DNA of 64,000 bases from Flavobacterium sp. ov086 (GCF_900187965.1 NZ_FZNL01000003.1:186001-250000), one strand, 5' to 3'; positions 1 through 7,752 are shown, counted from the first letter of the stretch. Notes: generated from the sequence alone by a model not told the origin. Numbers and translations: made by a program.

Positions 1-2
1 TA

Positions 3-299
3 ACAAATAGTATTGTTTCGGGCTTTACTCCTTTTGTAATATTAGAGTCAAATATTGGAGACGGATCAGCGAATTTATCTAAAATTACATTCAAAAATCT
101 AATCGTTAACAATTGCAACGGAGGAATTACAAGCGAATCAAGCGGCGGAAATCCTGCAATTCAAAAATATTACAGCGACCCATCATTACTAATAGATTAT
201 ACTTCGATTAAGAATAGTGAATTGTTTACAACGCCTAATATCAAAGGGAATCCAGATTTTAGAATGAACCAAAACAACACGCTTGCAATTGGGAATTAA
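3..299 (+). CDS. C-terminal part of an unidentified protein, cut by the window edge
   Basis: An open frame runs in from the left edge and stops with TAA at 297-299, giving the last 98 residues of a protein whose start lies outside the window. The visible part is rich in Asn, Ser, Ile and Gly, with short alternating hydrophobic stretches (for example ITFKNLIVNN) followed by NCNGG-type turns. This pattern resembles the rungs of secreted parallel beta-helix proteins, but that is only an impression from composition. I do not recognise the family. It is on the same strand as the trp operon but is separated from it by the promoter region. Confidence 0.55.
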   Translation, partial: TNSIVSGFTPFVILESNIGDGSANLSKITFKNLIVNNCNGGITSESSGGNPAIQKYYSDPSLLIDYTSIKNSELFTTPNIKGNPDFRMNQNNTLAIGN

Positions 300-397
300 A
301 GTTTTAAAAGTCTTTTGTTTATTTGAAATTTAACAAATTTCAGGATTTAGAAAAGTTTTTTTTGAAATTTTATGTATTCTAATTCAAATTACATTTA

Positions 398-405
398 TAT
401 CTTTG
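398..405 (+). promoter_or_regulatory. Probable -7 box of the trp operon promoter
   Basis: TATCTTTG matches the Bacteroidota -7 consensus TAnnTTTG and lies 38 bases before the leader peptide ATG. No convincing TTG -33 element is seen at the usual 17-23 base spacing, so the call rests on the -7 box and its position. A second, weaker TAACTTTTG-like match closer to the leader is less likely. Confidence 0.5.
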
Positions 406-443
406 TCACATCAAAAGAAAAATAAAAAATAACTTTTGCATTT

Positions 444-500
444 ATGAAAACATTAATGAACAATACTTGGTGGTGGAAGAATTTACGTCAAACGTCGTGA
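444..500 (+). CDS. trpL: trp operon leader peptide with three consecutive Trp codons
   Basis: An 18-residue ORF reads MKTLMNNTWWWKNLRQTS and ends in TGA at 498-500. The three Trp codons occupy 468-476. It lies just upstream of an intrinsic terminator and of trpE, so its predicted role is to sense charged tRNA-Trp: a ribosome stalled at the Trp codons leaves bases from about 494 on unpaired. The stop codon itself is part of the predicted antiterminator strand. The peptide probably has no function beyond being translated. Such leaders are established for trp operons in Proteobacteria; assigning that role here is inference from position, codons and the paired RNA structures. Confidence 0.85.
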   Translation: MKTLMNNTWWWKNLRQTS

Positions 501-570
501 ACAAAGCTTCCTATGGTATTGTAAAACTATAAATATAAAAGGCTTGTCATCACGACAAGCCTTTTTTTTT
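494..570 (+). promoter_or_regulatory. trp attenuator: competing antiterminator and terminator
   Basis: The terminator hairpin pairs 537-548 with 554-565 (core GGCTTGTC/GACAAGCC, loop ATCAC) and runs into a T tract at 562-570. The alternative structure pairs 494-500 (GTCGTGA) with 550-556 (TCACGAC) perfectly and continues with 501-504 (ACAA) against 544-547 (TTGT) and 506-507 (GC) against 542-543. Both structures use bases 542-547 and 554-556, so they exclude each other. The upstream strand includes the leader stop codon. A ribosome at the stop would cover it and allow termination; a ribosome stalled on the Trp codons would free it and allow readthrough into trpE. Confidence 0.82.
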
Positions 571-619
571 GGTCCAAATTCAAACGAAAAATATATTAAA
601 AATTAAAACACAACATACT

Positions 620-2020
620 TTGAAACCTTTTATACTCAACACACACTACAAACAAATTCTGGCAGACACGATCACACCGGTAAGTATTTATTTTAAAATA
701 AGAGACAAATTTCCAAATAGTTTATTACTGGAAAGTAGTGATTATCACGGAAATGACAACAGTTTCTCGTACATCTGCTGCAACCCGATTGCAACGATTA
801 AAATCGAAAATGAAATCATCTCAAAAACTTTTCCTGACGGAACAACAGAACAAATTGCTATTGATGCTTTGACAAATATTCCAGAAGTAATTCAGGAATT
901 TTCAAGTCAGTTTAAATCAGAAAAAAATGATTTTAAATTCATCAATAATGGTTTATTCGGATACATTTCTTACGATGCCGTTCGTTACTTCGAGAAAGTT
1001 TCTATTGCTAAAAAAGACAGCGCAACTTTAATTCCGGATGTATTTTATGCGGTTTACCAAAATATCATCGCAATCAATCACTTCAAAAACGAAGCTTACA
1101 TTTTTTGCCATAGTGTTGACGGAAGAAACAATATCTCAGAAATTGAACAATTATTACAATCCAGAAATATTGCATCATACAAATTCACCAAAGAAGGCGA
1201 AGGTTTCTCTAACTTAACTGATGAGGAATTTAAACATAATGTGGCTTTAGCCAAAAAACACTGCTACCGCGGAGATGTATTTCAATTGGTATTGTCACGT
1301 CGTTTTACACAAGGTTTCAAAGGTGACGAATTCAATGTTTATCGTGCTTTAAGAAGCATTAATCCATCTCCTTATTTGTTCTTTTTTGATTATGGAGATT
1401 TCAAAATATTTGGGTCTTCGCCCGAAGCACAAATTATTGTAAAAAATAGAAAAGCCGAGATTCATCCAATCGCAGGAACTTTTAAAAGAACCGGAAATGA
1501 CGAACGCGATGCTATTCTAGCCAAAGAACTTTCGGAAGATAAAAAAGAAAACAGCGAACACGTAATGTTAGTCGACTTGGCCAGAAATGATTTAAGTAGA
1601 AACGGACATGATGTAAACGTAGAAAAATACAGAGAAGTTCAGTTTTTTTCGCACGTAATTCACTTGGTTTCTAAAGTAACAGGACATTTACATGAAAAAG
1701 CTACAACCATGCAAGTCGTTGCAGATACTTTTCCGGCAGGAACTTTAAGTGGAGCGCCTAAACACAGAGCGATGCAATTGATTGAAGATTACGAAAAAAC
1801 AAATCGTAATTTCTACGGCGGAGCAATTGGTTTCATGGATTTTGAAGGAAACTTTAATCACGCCATTATGATCCGAACTTTCCTGAGCAAAAACCACCAA
1901 TTACATTGTCAAGCCGGAGCCGGAATTGTTGCAAGTTCAGATGAAGAAAGCGAAATGCAGGAAGTTTATAATAAATTAAGAGCTTTGAATACAGCGCTGG
2001 AAATGGCGGAAAAAATATAA
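620..2020 (+). CDS. trpE: Anthranilate synthase component I
   Basis: TrpE converts chorismate and ammonia (from the TrpG glutaminase) to anthranilate, the first step of tryptophan synthesis. The 466-residue protein has the chorismate-binding fold, with a HPIAGTFKRTG motif near residue 282, the FPAGTLSGAPK segment at 371-381, and a C-terminal region ending in AGAGIVASSDEESEMQEVYNK. There is no in-frame ATG near the start. I chose TTG at 620 because it gives a family-like N-terminus (MKPFILNTHYKQ); an earlier TTG at 569 lies inside the attenuator T tract and is unlikely. It is the first structural gene after the leader and attenuator. Confidence 0.95.
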   Translation: MKPFILNTHYKQILADTITPVSIYFKIRDKFPNSLLLESSDYHGNDNSFSYICCNPIATIKIENEIISKTFPDGTTEQIAIDALTNIPEVIQEFSSQFKSEKNDFKFINNGLFGYISYDAVRYFEKVSIAKKDSATLIPDVFYAVYQNIIAINHFKNEAYIFCHSVDGRNNISEIEQLLQSRNIASYKFTKEGEGFSNLTDEEFKHNVALAKKHCYRGDVFQLVLSRRFTQGFKGDEFNVYRALRSINPSPYLFFFDYGDFKIFGSSPEAQIIVKNRKAEIHPIAGTFKRTGNDERDAILAKELSEDKKENSEHVMLVDLARNDLSRNGHDVNVEKYREVQFFSHVIHLVSKVTGHLHEKATTMQVVADTFPAGTLSGAPKHRAMQLIEDYEKTNRNFYGGAIGFMDFEGNFNHAIMIRTFLSKNHQLHCQAGAGIVASSDEESEMQEVYNKLRALNTALEMAEKI

Positions 2021-2029
2021 GTTTTTTTT

Positions 2030-2086
2030 GTTTCAGGTTTCAAGTTTCAAGTTGTTGGAACGTGAAACCTGAAACGTGAAACAAAA
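2030..2086. repeat. GTTTCA-type intergenic palindrome, trpE to lipoprotein junction
   Basis: GTTTCAGGTTTCA at 2030-2042 is exactly repeated in inverted orientation at 2063-2075, with further GTTTCAAG/CGTGAAAC words between and after. The transcript could form a long hairpin between the cistrons. Related copies lie in three further junctions of the same operon. Confidence 0.8.
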
Positions 2087-2117
2087 CATTTAACCATAAA
2101 ACAAAAACTAAAAAACC

Positions 2118-2564
2118 ATGAAAAACATTATCACTTTTTTGATCGCTATTATGCTTTTTACTTCTTGTGAAACTAAGAAAGAATCAAACGTACTTCCTAT
2201 CGCAGGAACCTGGCGTTTGATATCAGCAGAAACGACAGAAAAAGATTCAACGTTCTCGACTTTCAATCCAAAAACAAAAATGATAAAGATTATCAATGAT
2301 ACTCATTTTGCTTTTTTCAATCATGATTTAAACAATGGAAAAGACAGCACAGCGGCAGTATTCTTTGGCGGAGGCGGAAAATATACTTTGAAGGATAGTA
2401 TTTATACCGAGAATTTAGAATTCTTTAATAACCGTCAATGGGAAAATGGAAAATTTGAGTTTGTAGTCAAAATTAAAAATGACACTTTAACTCAAAAAGG
2501 AATCGAAAAAGTAGAAAAATTAGGAATCGACCGCATTATTACAGAAAAATACGTTCGAGAATAA
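2118..2564 (+). CDS. Small lipoprotein, lipocalin-like, embedded in the trp operon
   Basis: The 148-residue product begins with a short hydrophobic signal and a lipobox (LFTSC, Cys at about residue 17), so it should be a lipid-anchored periplasmic or outer-membrane protein. The mature part starts with IAGTWRLISAE and continues as alternating beta strands (HFAFFNHDL, GGGGKYTLKD, FEFVVKIKND), a pattern seen in the lipocalin-like domain families of Bacteroidota. No ligand or enzymatic residues are evident. It lies between trpE and trpG on the same strand, flanked on both sides by GTTTCA palindromes. It is not a tryptophan enzyme, and a link to the pathway is not visible. Confidence 0.7.
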   Translation: MKNIITFLIAIMLFTSCETKKESNVLPIAGTWRLISAETTEKDSTFSTFNPKTKMIKIINDTHFAFFNHDLNNGKDSTAAVFFGGGGKYTLKDSIYTENLEFFNNRQWENGKFEFVVKIKNDTLTQKGIEKVEKLGIDRIITEKYVRE

Positions 2565-2570
2565 AAAATA

Positions 2571-2647
2571 GTTTCAGGTTTAAAGTTTCAAGTTTCACGT
2601 TCCAATCTAACTTGAAACTTGAAACAAAGAAAACTTGAAACAAAACA
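2571..2647. repeat. GTTTCA-type intergenic palindrome, lipoprotein to trpG junction
   Basis: Words GTTTCAGG, GTTTCAAG and GTTTCACG on the left are mirrored by CTTGAAACTTGAAAC and CTTGAAAC on the right. It runs up to the trpG start, and an in-frame extension of trpG into this repeat is probably not translated. Confidence 0.75.
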
Positions 2648-2655
2648 AAAAAGAC

Positions 2656-3222
2656 ATGAAAAAGATATTAGTTATAGACAATTACGATAGTTTCACTTAT
2701 AATTTAGTGCACTATTTAGAAGATTTAAATTGTGAAGTTACGGTTTACAGAAATGACGAATTTGATATTGATGAAATCGCTTCTTTCGACAAAATATTAC
2801 TTTCGCCAGGTCCTGGAATTCCGGATGAAGCGGGTTTATTAAAAGCGGTTATTCAGAAATATGCTCCAACGAAAAGTATTCTTGGCGTTTGTTTGGGACA
2901 ACAAGCGATTGGAGAAGTTTTTGGCGGAACACTTTCTAACCTTGACAAAGTGTATCACGGAGTTGCAACAAATGTAAAAACTGTAGTTTCAGACGAAATT
3001 TTATTCGAAGGTTTAGGAGACGAATTCGAAGTTGGAAGATACCATTCATGGGTTGTTGATGCTAATTTACCAGATGTTCTTGAAGCAACTTCAATCGACG
3101 AAAACGGACAAATTATGTCTTTAAGACACAAAACTTTTGATGTAAGAGGCGTTCAGTTTCATCCTGAAAGTGTTTTGACTCCAAAAGGAAAATTGATTTT
3201 AGAGAATTGGATAAAAAGCTAA
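2656..3222 (+). CDS. trpG: Anthranilate synthase component II (glutamine amidotransferase)
   Basis: TrpG releases ammonia from glutamine and passes it to TrpE. The 188-residue protein has the class I amidotransferase triad: Cys79 in GVCLGQQ, and His169 and Glu171 in FHPES. The N-terminus MKKILVIDNYDSFTYN is typical of the family, so I used ATG 2656. An upstream in-frame start at 2635 would add residues encoded by the intergenic repeat. Length matches stand-alone TrpG. Because its partner trpE is one gene upstream, the two subunits should be made from the same transcript. A dual role with PabB in folate synthesis is possible, as known for some relatives. Confidence 0.95.
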   Translation: MKKILVIDNYDSFTYNLVHYLEDLNCEVTVYRNDEFDIDEIASFDKILLSPGPGIPDEAGLLKAVIQKYAPTKSILGVCLGQQAIGEVFGGTLSNLDKVYHGVATNVKTVVSDEILFEGLGDEFEVGRYHSWVVDANLPDVLEATSIDENGQIMSLRHKTFDVRGVQFHPESVLTPKGKLILENWIKS

Positions 3223-3230
3223 TTTTTTTT

Positions 3231-3304
3231 GTTTCAAGTTTAAGGTTTCAAGTTGTTGGAACGTGAAACTTGAAACCTGAAACTTGAAACCTGAAACCTT
3301 AAAC
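3231..3304. repeat. GTTTCA-type intergenic palindrome, trpG to GNAT junction
   Basis: GTTTCAAGTTTAAGGTTTCAAG on the left half is mirrored by CTTGAAACCTGAAAC words on the right half around a GTTGGAACGTG centre. The centre is shared with the copy after trpE, so the copies belong to one family. Confidence 0.78.
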
Positions 3305-3321
3305 TTAGAATCTTAAAAAAA

Positions 3322-3729
3322 ATGGAAATAACAATTTTAGAAACCAAAGAAATCAATATCGACGACATTTTAGTTTTATACAAAGCAAATGAATGGAGTT
3401 CTGCCAATAAACCAAATGAGTTATACAACGCCCTTTTAAATTCCGAAACTTTAATTACGGCTTGGGAAGGAGAAAAATTAGTTGGACTTGGAAACGCAAT
3501 TTCTGATGGATTTTTAACGGTTTATTATCCGCATTTATTGGTTTTACCGGAATATCAGGGAAAAGGAATTGGAAAACTGATTATGGACAAAATGCAAGAG
3601 AAATACAGTCACTTTCACATGCAAATGTTAACCGCTGACGGAAGATCTGTTGATTTTTATAAAAAGAACGGATTTGAACGCGCAGGAAAAACAGAACCCA
3701 TGTGGATTTACCAAGGAAATGAACATTAA
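3322..3729 (+). CDS. GNAT family N-acetyltransferase
   Basis: The 135-residue protein matches a single GNAT domain. The acetyl-CoA pyrophosphate-binding motif A is visible as LVLPEYQGKGIGKLIM at about residues 73-88, and the C-terminus has the common FYKKNGFERAG element. GNAT enzymes transfer an acetyl group from acetyl-CoA to an amine; the substrate cannot be read from the sequence. It sits between trpG and trpD on the same strand, preceded by a GTTTCA palindrome, so it should be co-transcribed with the trp genes. Whether it acts on a tryptophan-related metabolite or is a passenger is unknown. Confidence 0.82.
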   Translation: MEITILETKEINIDDILVLYKANEWSSANKPNELYNALLNSETLITAWEGEKLVGLGNAISDGFLTVYYPHLLVLPEYQGKGIGKLIMDKMQEKYSHFHMQMLTADGRSVDFYKKNGFERAGKTEPMWIYQGNEH

Positions 3730-3771
3730 AGCAGTTTCCAGTTTCGGTTTTCAAAAAACTTAGCAACTCAG

Positions 3772-3787
3772 TCCCGAAGCTTCGGGA
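3772..3787. repeat. TCCCGA-N4-TCGGGA palindrome
   Basis: A 16-base palindrome (TCCCGAAGCTTCGGGA) between the GNAT gene and trpD. Four further copies with variable centre occur at 14922, 31444, 33953 and 60361 in this window. Confidence 0.7.
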
Positions 3788-3812
3788 TAGCAACTTAGAA
3801 CCTTAAAAAAAA

Positions 3813-4805
3813 ATGAAAAATATACTAAATAAATTAATCAATCACGAAGTGCTTTCAAAAGAGGAAGCTAAAGATGTATTGATTAATATCTCAAGCGGAA
3901 GTTATAACCCAAGTCAGATCTCAGCATTTTTGACCGTATTTATGATGCGAAGCATAACGATTGATGAGCTTTCGGGATTTCGTGAAGCTTTATTAGAATT
4001 ATGTGTTCGCGTAGACTTATCTGCCTACAATACCATAGATTTATGCGGAACTGGCGGTGACGGAAAAGACACTTTCAACATTTCAACTCTCGCCTCTTTT
4101 GTTGCTGCCGGCGCAGGAATAAAAGTAGCCAAACACGGAAATTATGGGGTTTCGTCGATTTCAGGATCAAGTAACGTAATGGAAAAAATGGGAATAAAAT
4201 TCAGCAATGATCCTTCATTTTTAGAGAAATGTATCGATCAGGCCGGAATCTGTGTGTTACACGCTCCCCTATTTCACCCGGCAATGAAAAACGTTGGACC
4301 AATCAGAAAAGAACTGGCAGTAAAAACCTTCTTTAATATGTTAGGACCAATGGTGAATCCATCGTTCCCAAAAAATCAATTGGTTGGAGTTTTCAATCTG
4401 GAATTAGCCAGAATGTATGCTTATTTATACCAAAATACCGATGTGAATTTTACCATTCTACATTCGCTTGACGGTTATGATGAAATTTCATTAACTGGCC
4501 CAACGAAAATTATTACAAGCGATATGGAAGGGATGATAAAACCGGAAGATTTCAAGGTTCGTCTTTTATCACAAAGAGAAATTGAAGGAGGAAGAACAAT
4601 TGAAGAATCGGCAGATATGTTTGTCAATATCATTTCCGGAAAAGGAAGTGAGGCACAAAATAATGTTGTTTGTGCAAATGCAGCGATGGCGATTTCAACA
4701 GTAACAAAATGCTCTCCACAAGAAGGTTTTAAACAAGCGAAAGAAAGTTTGTTCTCCGGAAAAGGATTGAAAGCTCTTAAGAAATTACAAGAATTAAGTA
4801 GGTAA
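3813..4805 (+). CDS. trpD: Anthranilate phosphoribosyltransferase
   Basis: TrpD joins anthranilate to phosphoribosyl pyrophosphate, the second step of tryptophan synthesis. The 330-residue protein carries the PRPP-binding GTGGDGKDTFNIST motif at 79-92, the KHGNYGVSSISGSSNVMEKMG segment near 108-128, and a helical N-terminal domain ending in the SGFREAL region, all as in the family. Length is normal. It lies 83 bases after the GNAT gene, with a TCCCGA palindrome in the gap, and is followed by another GTTTCA palindrome before trpC. Confidence 0.96.
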   Translation: MKNILNKLINHEVLSKEEAKDVLINISSGSYNPSQISAFLTVFMMRSITIDELSGFREALLELCVRVDLSAYNTIDLCGTGGDGKDTFNISTLASFVAAGAGIKVAKHGNYGVSSISGSSNVMEKMGIKFSNDPSFLEKCIDQAGICVLHAPLFHPAMKNVGPIRKELAVKTFFNMLGPMVNPSFPKNQLVGVFNLELARMYAYLYQNTDVNFTILHSLDGYDEISLTGPTKIITSDMEGMIKPEDFKVRLLSQREIEGGRTIEESADMFVNIISGKGSEAQNNVVCANAAMAISTVTKCSPQEGFKQAKESLFSGKGLKALKKLQELSR

Positions 4806-4811
4806 AAAATA

Positions 4812-4882
4812 GTTTCAAGTTTTCTTTGTTTCATGTTTCAAGTTGTTGAACGTGAAACAAATAAAACTTGAAACATGAAACA
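4812..4882. repeat. GTTTCA-type intergenic palindrome, trpD to trpC junction
   Basis: GTTTCAAG, GTTTCATG and GTTTCAAG on the left face CGTGAAAC, CTTGAAAC and CATGAAAC on the right. The last word supplies an in-frame ATG (4875) that an ORF finder would take as the trpC start. Confidence 0.75.
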
Positions 4883-4889
4883 AAATAAT

Positions 4890-5675
4890 ATGAATATTTT
4901 AGATAAAATAATATTTGACAAACAGCGAGAAGTTGTTCTTAAAAAATCGATCATTCCGATTTCACAATTGGAAAACTCAGTATTTTTTGGAAGAGAAACG
5001 ATTTCTTTAAGTCAAAAATTAAAGACAAGTGCAACAGGAATTATTGCAGAACACAAACGACGTTCTCCTTCAAAATCAATAATCAATCAAAGTTTTACGG
5101 TTGAAGAAGTGGTAAAAGGATATGAAAATGCAGGTGCTTGCGGAATTTCAGTTTTAACAGATGGAAAGTATTTCGGAGGTTCTCTTGATGATTTACTTTT
5201 AGCAAGAGCAAGTGTCAATATTCCGCTTTTGCGAAAAGAATTTATTGTTGATGAATATCAGATTCTGGAAGCAAAAGCTTTTGGAGCCGATTTAATTCTA
5301 CTAATTGCAGCAGTTTTAACACGCGAAGAAATTAAATCGTTATCAGAATTTGCTAAAAAACTAGGTCTCGAAGTCCTTTTAGAAGTTCACAATCAGGAAG
5401 AACTGGAAAAATCGATTATGCCAAGTTTAGACATGATTGGTGTAAACAACAGAAACTTAAAAACTTTTGAAGTAAGTCTGGATTTCAGCAAGCAATTAGC
5501 TTCTCAAATCCCAAATGATTTTATAAAAGTTTCTGAAAGCGGAATCTCGTCAATCGAAGCCATTTCAGAACTAAGACCTTACGGTTACAATGGGTTTTTA
5601 ATTGGAGAAAACTTCATGAAAACTGATAACGCCGGTGAAGCTGCAACAGAATTCATTCAACAATTGAATATGTAA
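4890..5675 (+). CDS. trpC: Indole-3-glycerol phosphate synthase
   Basis: TrpC closes the indole ring: it converts carboxyphenylaminodeoxyribulose phosphate to indole-3-glycerol phosphate. The 261-residue (beta/alpha)8 protein has the catalytic-lysine motif IIAEHKRRSPSK near residue 52, LLRKEFIVDEYQI, and the phosphate-binding VSESGISS and GFLIGENFM segments near the C-terminus. I chose ATG 4890 (MNILDKIIFDKQ), which fits the family; the in-frame ATG at 4875 falls in the repeat. TrpC and TrpF are separate proteins here, not fused as in enteric bacteria. Confidence 0.96.
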   Translation: MNILDKIIFDKQREVVLKKSIIPISQLENSVFFGRETISLSQKLKTSATGIIAEHKRRSPSKSIINQSFTVEEVVKGYENAGACGISVLTDGKYFGGSLDDLLLARASVNIPLLRKEFIVDEYQILEAKAFGADLILLIAAVLTREEIKSLSEFAKKLGLEVLLEVHNQEELEKSIMPSLDMIGVNNRNLKTFEVSLDFSKQLASQIPNDFIKVSESGISSIEAISELRPYGYNGFLIGENFMKTDNAGEAATEFIQQLNM

Positions 5676-5683
5676 AAAAGTTC

Positions 5684-5741
5684 GCCACGAATTTCACTAA
5701 CTAGCACGAATTAATTAGTGACAATTCGTGAAATTCGTGGC
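5684..5741. repeat. CCACGAAT-type palindrome between trpC and trpF
   Basis: GCCACGAATTTCAC at 5684-5697 is perfectly inverted at 5728-5741, enclosing a second small palindrome (TAATTAGTG region). Similar elements are at 15871-15950, 43159-43219 and 63562-63646. The following bases up to the trpF start contain further CTTAGTGTCTTAGCGCC words. Confidence 0.85.
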
Positions 5742-5795
5742 AAAAAAGAAAAAACTTAGTGTCTTAGCGCCTTCGTGGCAAAAACATCAAAAAAA

Positions 5796-6458
5796 ATGAA
5801 ACTTAAAATCTGCGGTATGAAATATCCCGACAATATACTCGAAGTAGGCGCGCTCCTACCCGATTATATGGGATTTATTTTCTGGGAAAAATCCGCTCGC
5901 TATTTTGACGGAACGATTCCGGAACTGATTCACACCATTAAAAAAACAGGCGTTTTTGTAAATGAAACTGTTGATAATATCCTGTCAAAAGCAGAGAAAT
6001 ATCATTTACAAGCAGTTCAGTTACATGGAAAAGAATCTGTTGAATTTTGTCAGGAATTAAAATCTAAAATTGACGCCAAAGTTGGTGTTACAATCGAAAT
6101 CATCAAAGTATTCTCTGTCGATGAAGATTTTGATTTCGAAATTTTAAAACCTTTTGAAAACGTATGCGATTATTTTCTATTCGATACAAAAGGAAAACTA
6201 CCAGGAGGAAACGGAACCACTTTTGACTGGAAAATATTAGAAAATTACAAATCTGAGAAACCGCTGTTTTTAAGTGGTGGCATTGGAATTGAAGAAATAC
6301 CCGCAATAAAAAATCTTAAAATTCCGATTTATGCAATTGATGTAAACAGTAAATTTGAGACAGAACCGGGATTAAAAAATAAAAGTTTATTAAGAAAGTT
6401 TCAGAAAAATTTAAAACCTGCGACTATAAACCCTAAACAACTACACAATGAATTATAA
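5796..6458 (+). CDS. trpF: Phosphoribosylanthranilate isomerase
   Basis: TrpF performs the Amadori rearrangement of phosphoribosylanthranilate, the third step of the pathway. The 220-residue protein starts MKLKICGMKYPDN, with the catalytic Cys in KICGM. It has the VQLHG segment near residue 80, the Asp in LFDTKG near 130, and the phosphate-binding LSGGIG near 157. An in-frame GTG at 5775 lies in the intergenic repeat and is rejected in favour of ATG 5796. Its 3' end overlaps trpB by 11 bases, suggesting coupled translation. Confidence 0.95.
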   Translation: MKLKICGMKYPDNILEVGALLPDYMGFIFWEKSARYFDGTIPELIHTIKKTGVFVNETVDNILSKAEKYHLQAVQLHGKESVEFCQELKSKIDAKVGVTIEIIKVFSVDEDFDFEILKPFENVCDYFLFDTKGKLPGGNGTTFDWKILENYKSEKPLFLSGGIGIEEIPAIKNLKIPIYAIDVNSKFETEPGLKNKSLLRKFQKNLKPATINPKQLHNEL

Positions 6459-7629
6459 TGTCAACGAAAAGGGATATTACGGAGAATTTGGAGGAGCTTA
6501 CATTCCAGAAATGTTGTATCCAAATGTAGAAGAATTACGCCAAAACTATTTAAAAATAACAAGCGAACCAGATTTTAAAGCTGAGTTTGACCAATTGCTA
6601 AAAGATTACGTTGGACGCCCAAGTCCACTATATTTTGCAAAACGCTTATCTGAAAAATACAATACCAAAGTATATTTAAAAAGAGAAGACTTAAATCATA
6701 CCGGAGCACATAAAGTCAACAATACAATTGGACAGATATTAGTTGCCAAACGTTTGGGTAAAAAACGAATTATTGCCGAAACCGGAGCTGGTCAACACGG
6801 TGTGGCAACCGCAACAGTTTGTGCACTTATGGGATTGGAATGTATCGTTTATATGGGTGAAATTGACATTGCAAGACAAGCGCCAAACGTTGCCCGTATG
6901 AAAATGTTAGGCGCTGAGGTTCGTCCTGCACTTTCAGGTTCAAGAACGTTGAAAGATGCTACAAACGAAGCCATTAGAGATTGGATTAACAATCCTGTAG
7001 ATACTCATTATATTATAGGTTCTGCAATTGGACCACATCCTTATCCAGATATGGTGACACGTTTTCAGAGTGTAATTTCAGAAGAAATAAAATGGCAGTT
7101 AAAAGAAAAAGAAGGACGCGAAAATCCTGATTATGTAGTTGCTTGTATTGGTGGCGGAAGTAATGCTGCCGGAACTTATTACCACTTTTTGCACGAGCCG
7201 GAAGTTGGCATTATCGCCGTTGAAGCTGCCGGAAAAGGCGTAGATAGCGGTCATAGTGCGGCAACTAGTAAACTAGGAAAAGTGGGCGTTATTCACGGTT
7301 GCAAAACTCTTTTAATGCAAACTCCTGACGGGCAAATTACAGAACCGTATTCGATTTCGGCAGGTTTAGATTACCCGGGAGTTGGTCCAATGCACGCACA
7401 TTTAGCACAAACAGGTCGTGGCGAGTTCTTCTCCGTAACGGATGATGACGCTATGAACGCTGGTTTGCAATTGACTAAATTAGAAGGAATTATTCCGGCA
7501 ATTGAAAGTGCGCATGCTTTTGCCGTTTTAGATCAAAAGGAATTTAAACCTACAGATATTGTAGTTATCAGCCTTTCAGGACGCGGCGACAAAGATTTAG
7601 ACAATTATATCGAATATTTTAAATTGTAA
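6448..7629 (+). CDS. trpB: Tryptophan synthase beta chain
   Basis: TrpB uses pyridoxal phosphate to condense indole with serine to form tryptophan. The 393-residue protein has the PLP lysine in HTGAHKVNN (Lys89), the GGGSNAAG phosphate-binding loop near residue 233, and the conserved FGGAYIPE N-terminus. The start overlaps the end of trpF. It is of the common TrpB1 type by length and motifs. Its partner trpA is not adjacent but lies about 1.5 kb downstream, after two unrelated genes. Confidence 0.97.
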   Translation: MNYNVNEKGYYGEFGGAYIPEMLYPNVEELRQNYLKITSEPDFKAEFDQLLKDYVGRPSPLYFAKRLSEKYNTKVYLKREDLNHTGAHKVNNTIGQILVAKRLGKKRIIAETGAGQHGVATATVCALMGLECIVYMGEIDIARQAPNVARMKMLGAEVRPALSGSRTLKDATNEAIRDWINNPVDTHYIIGSAIGPHPYPDMVTRFQSVISEEIKWQLKEKEGRENPDYVVACIGGGSNAAGTYYHFLHEPEVGIIAVEAAGKGVDSGHSAATSKLGKVGVIHGCKTLLMQTPDGQITEPYSISAGLDYPGVGPMHAHLAQTGRGEFFSVTDDDAMNAGLQLTKLEGIIPAIESAHAFAVLDQKEFKPTDIVVISLSGRGDKDLDNYIEYFKL

Positions 7630-7639
7630 AAATATAATT

Positions 7640-7752
7640 GGGGCGTTATCCGCCGCCGTGGTCGGGCTGTCCGCTATATTCCCGATAACAAAAACTACGG
7701 CTAAAAAGCCTTGTTTTTCTAAATCGGGAGATACCGCTCTTATCCCTAACGC
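7640..7752. repeat. GC-rich nested palindromic element after trpB
   Basis: The 113-base block is markedly richer in G and C than its surroundings. Its ends are inverted (GCGTTA at 7643-7648 and TAACGC at 7747-7752). Inside, TCCCGAT faces ATCGGGA, and the innermost part has AACAAAAA...GGCTAAAAAGCC...TTGTTTTT. The layered symmetry suggests a structured RNA or a repeated extragenic element. From memory, similar blocks with GGGCGTTACC...CCCTAACGC ends are scattered in Flavobacterium genomes. Confidence 0.7.

Noticed and set aside
444-570. T-box or protein-dependent (TRAP-like) control of trp
   Set aside because: No T-box core or series of spaced GAG/UAG triplets is visible, while a translated WWW leader and competing hairpins are.
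569-619. Upstream TTG start for trpE at 569
   Set aside because: It lies in the T tract of the attenuator, and the added residues do not resemble the family N-terminus; TTG 620 fits better.
2108-2296. Minus-strand ORF of 62 codons
   Set aside because: Shadow of the lipoprotein gene in another frame, without its own signals.
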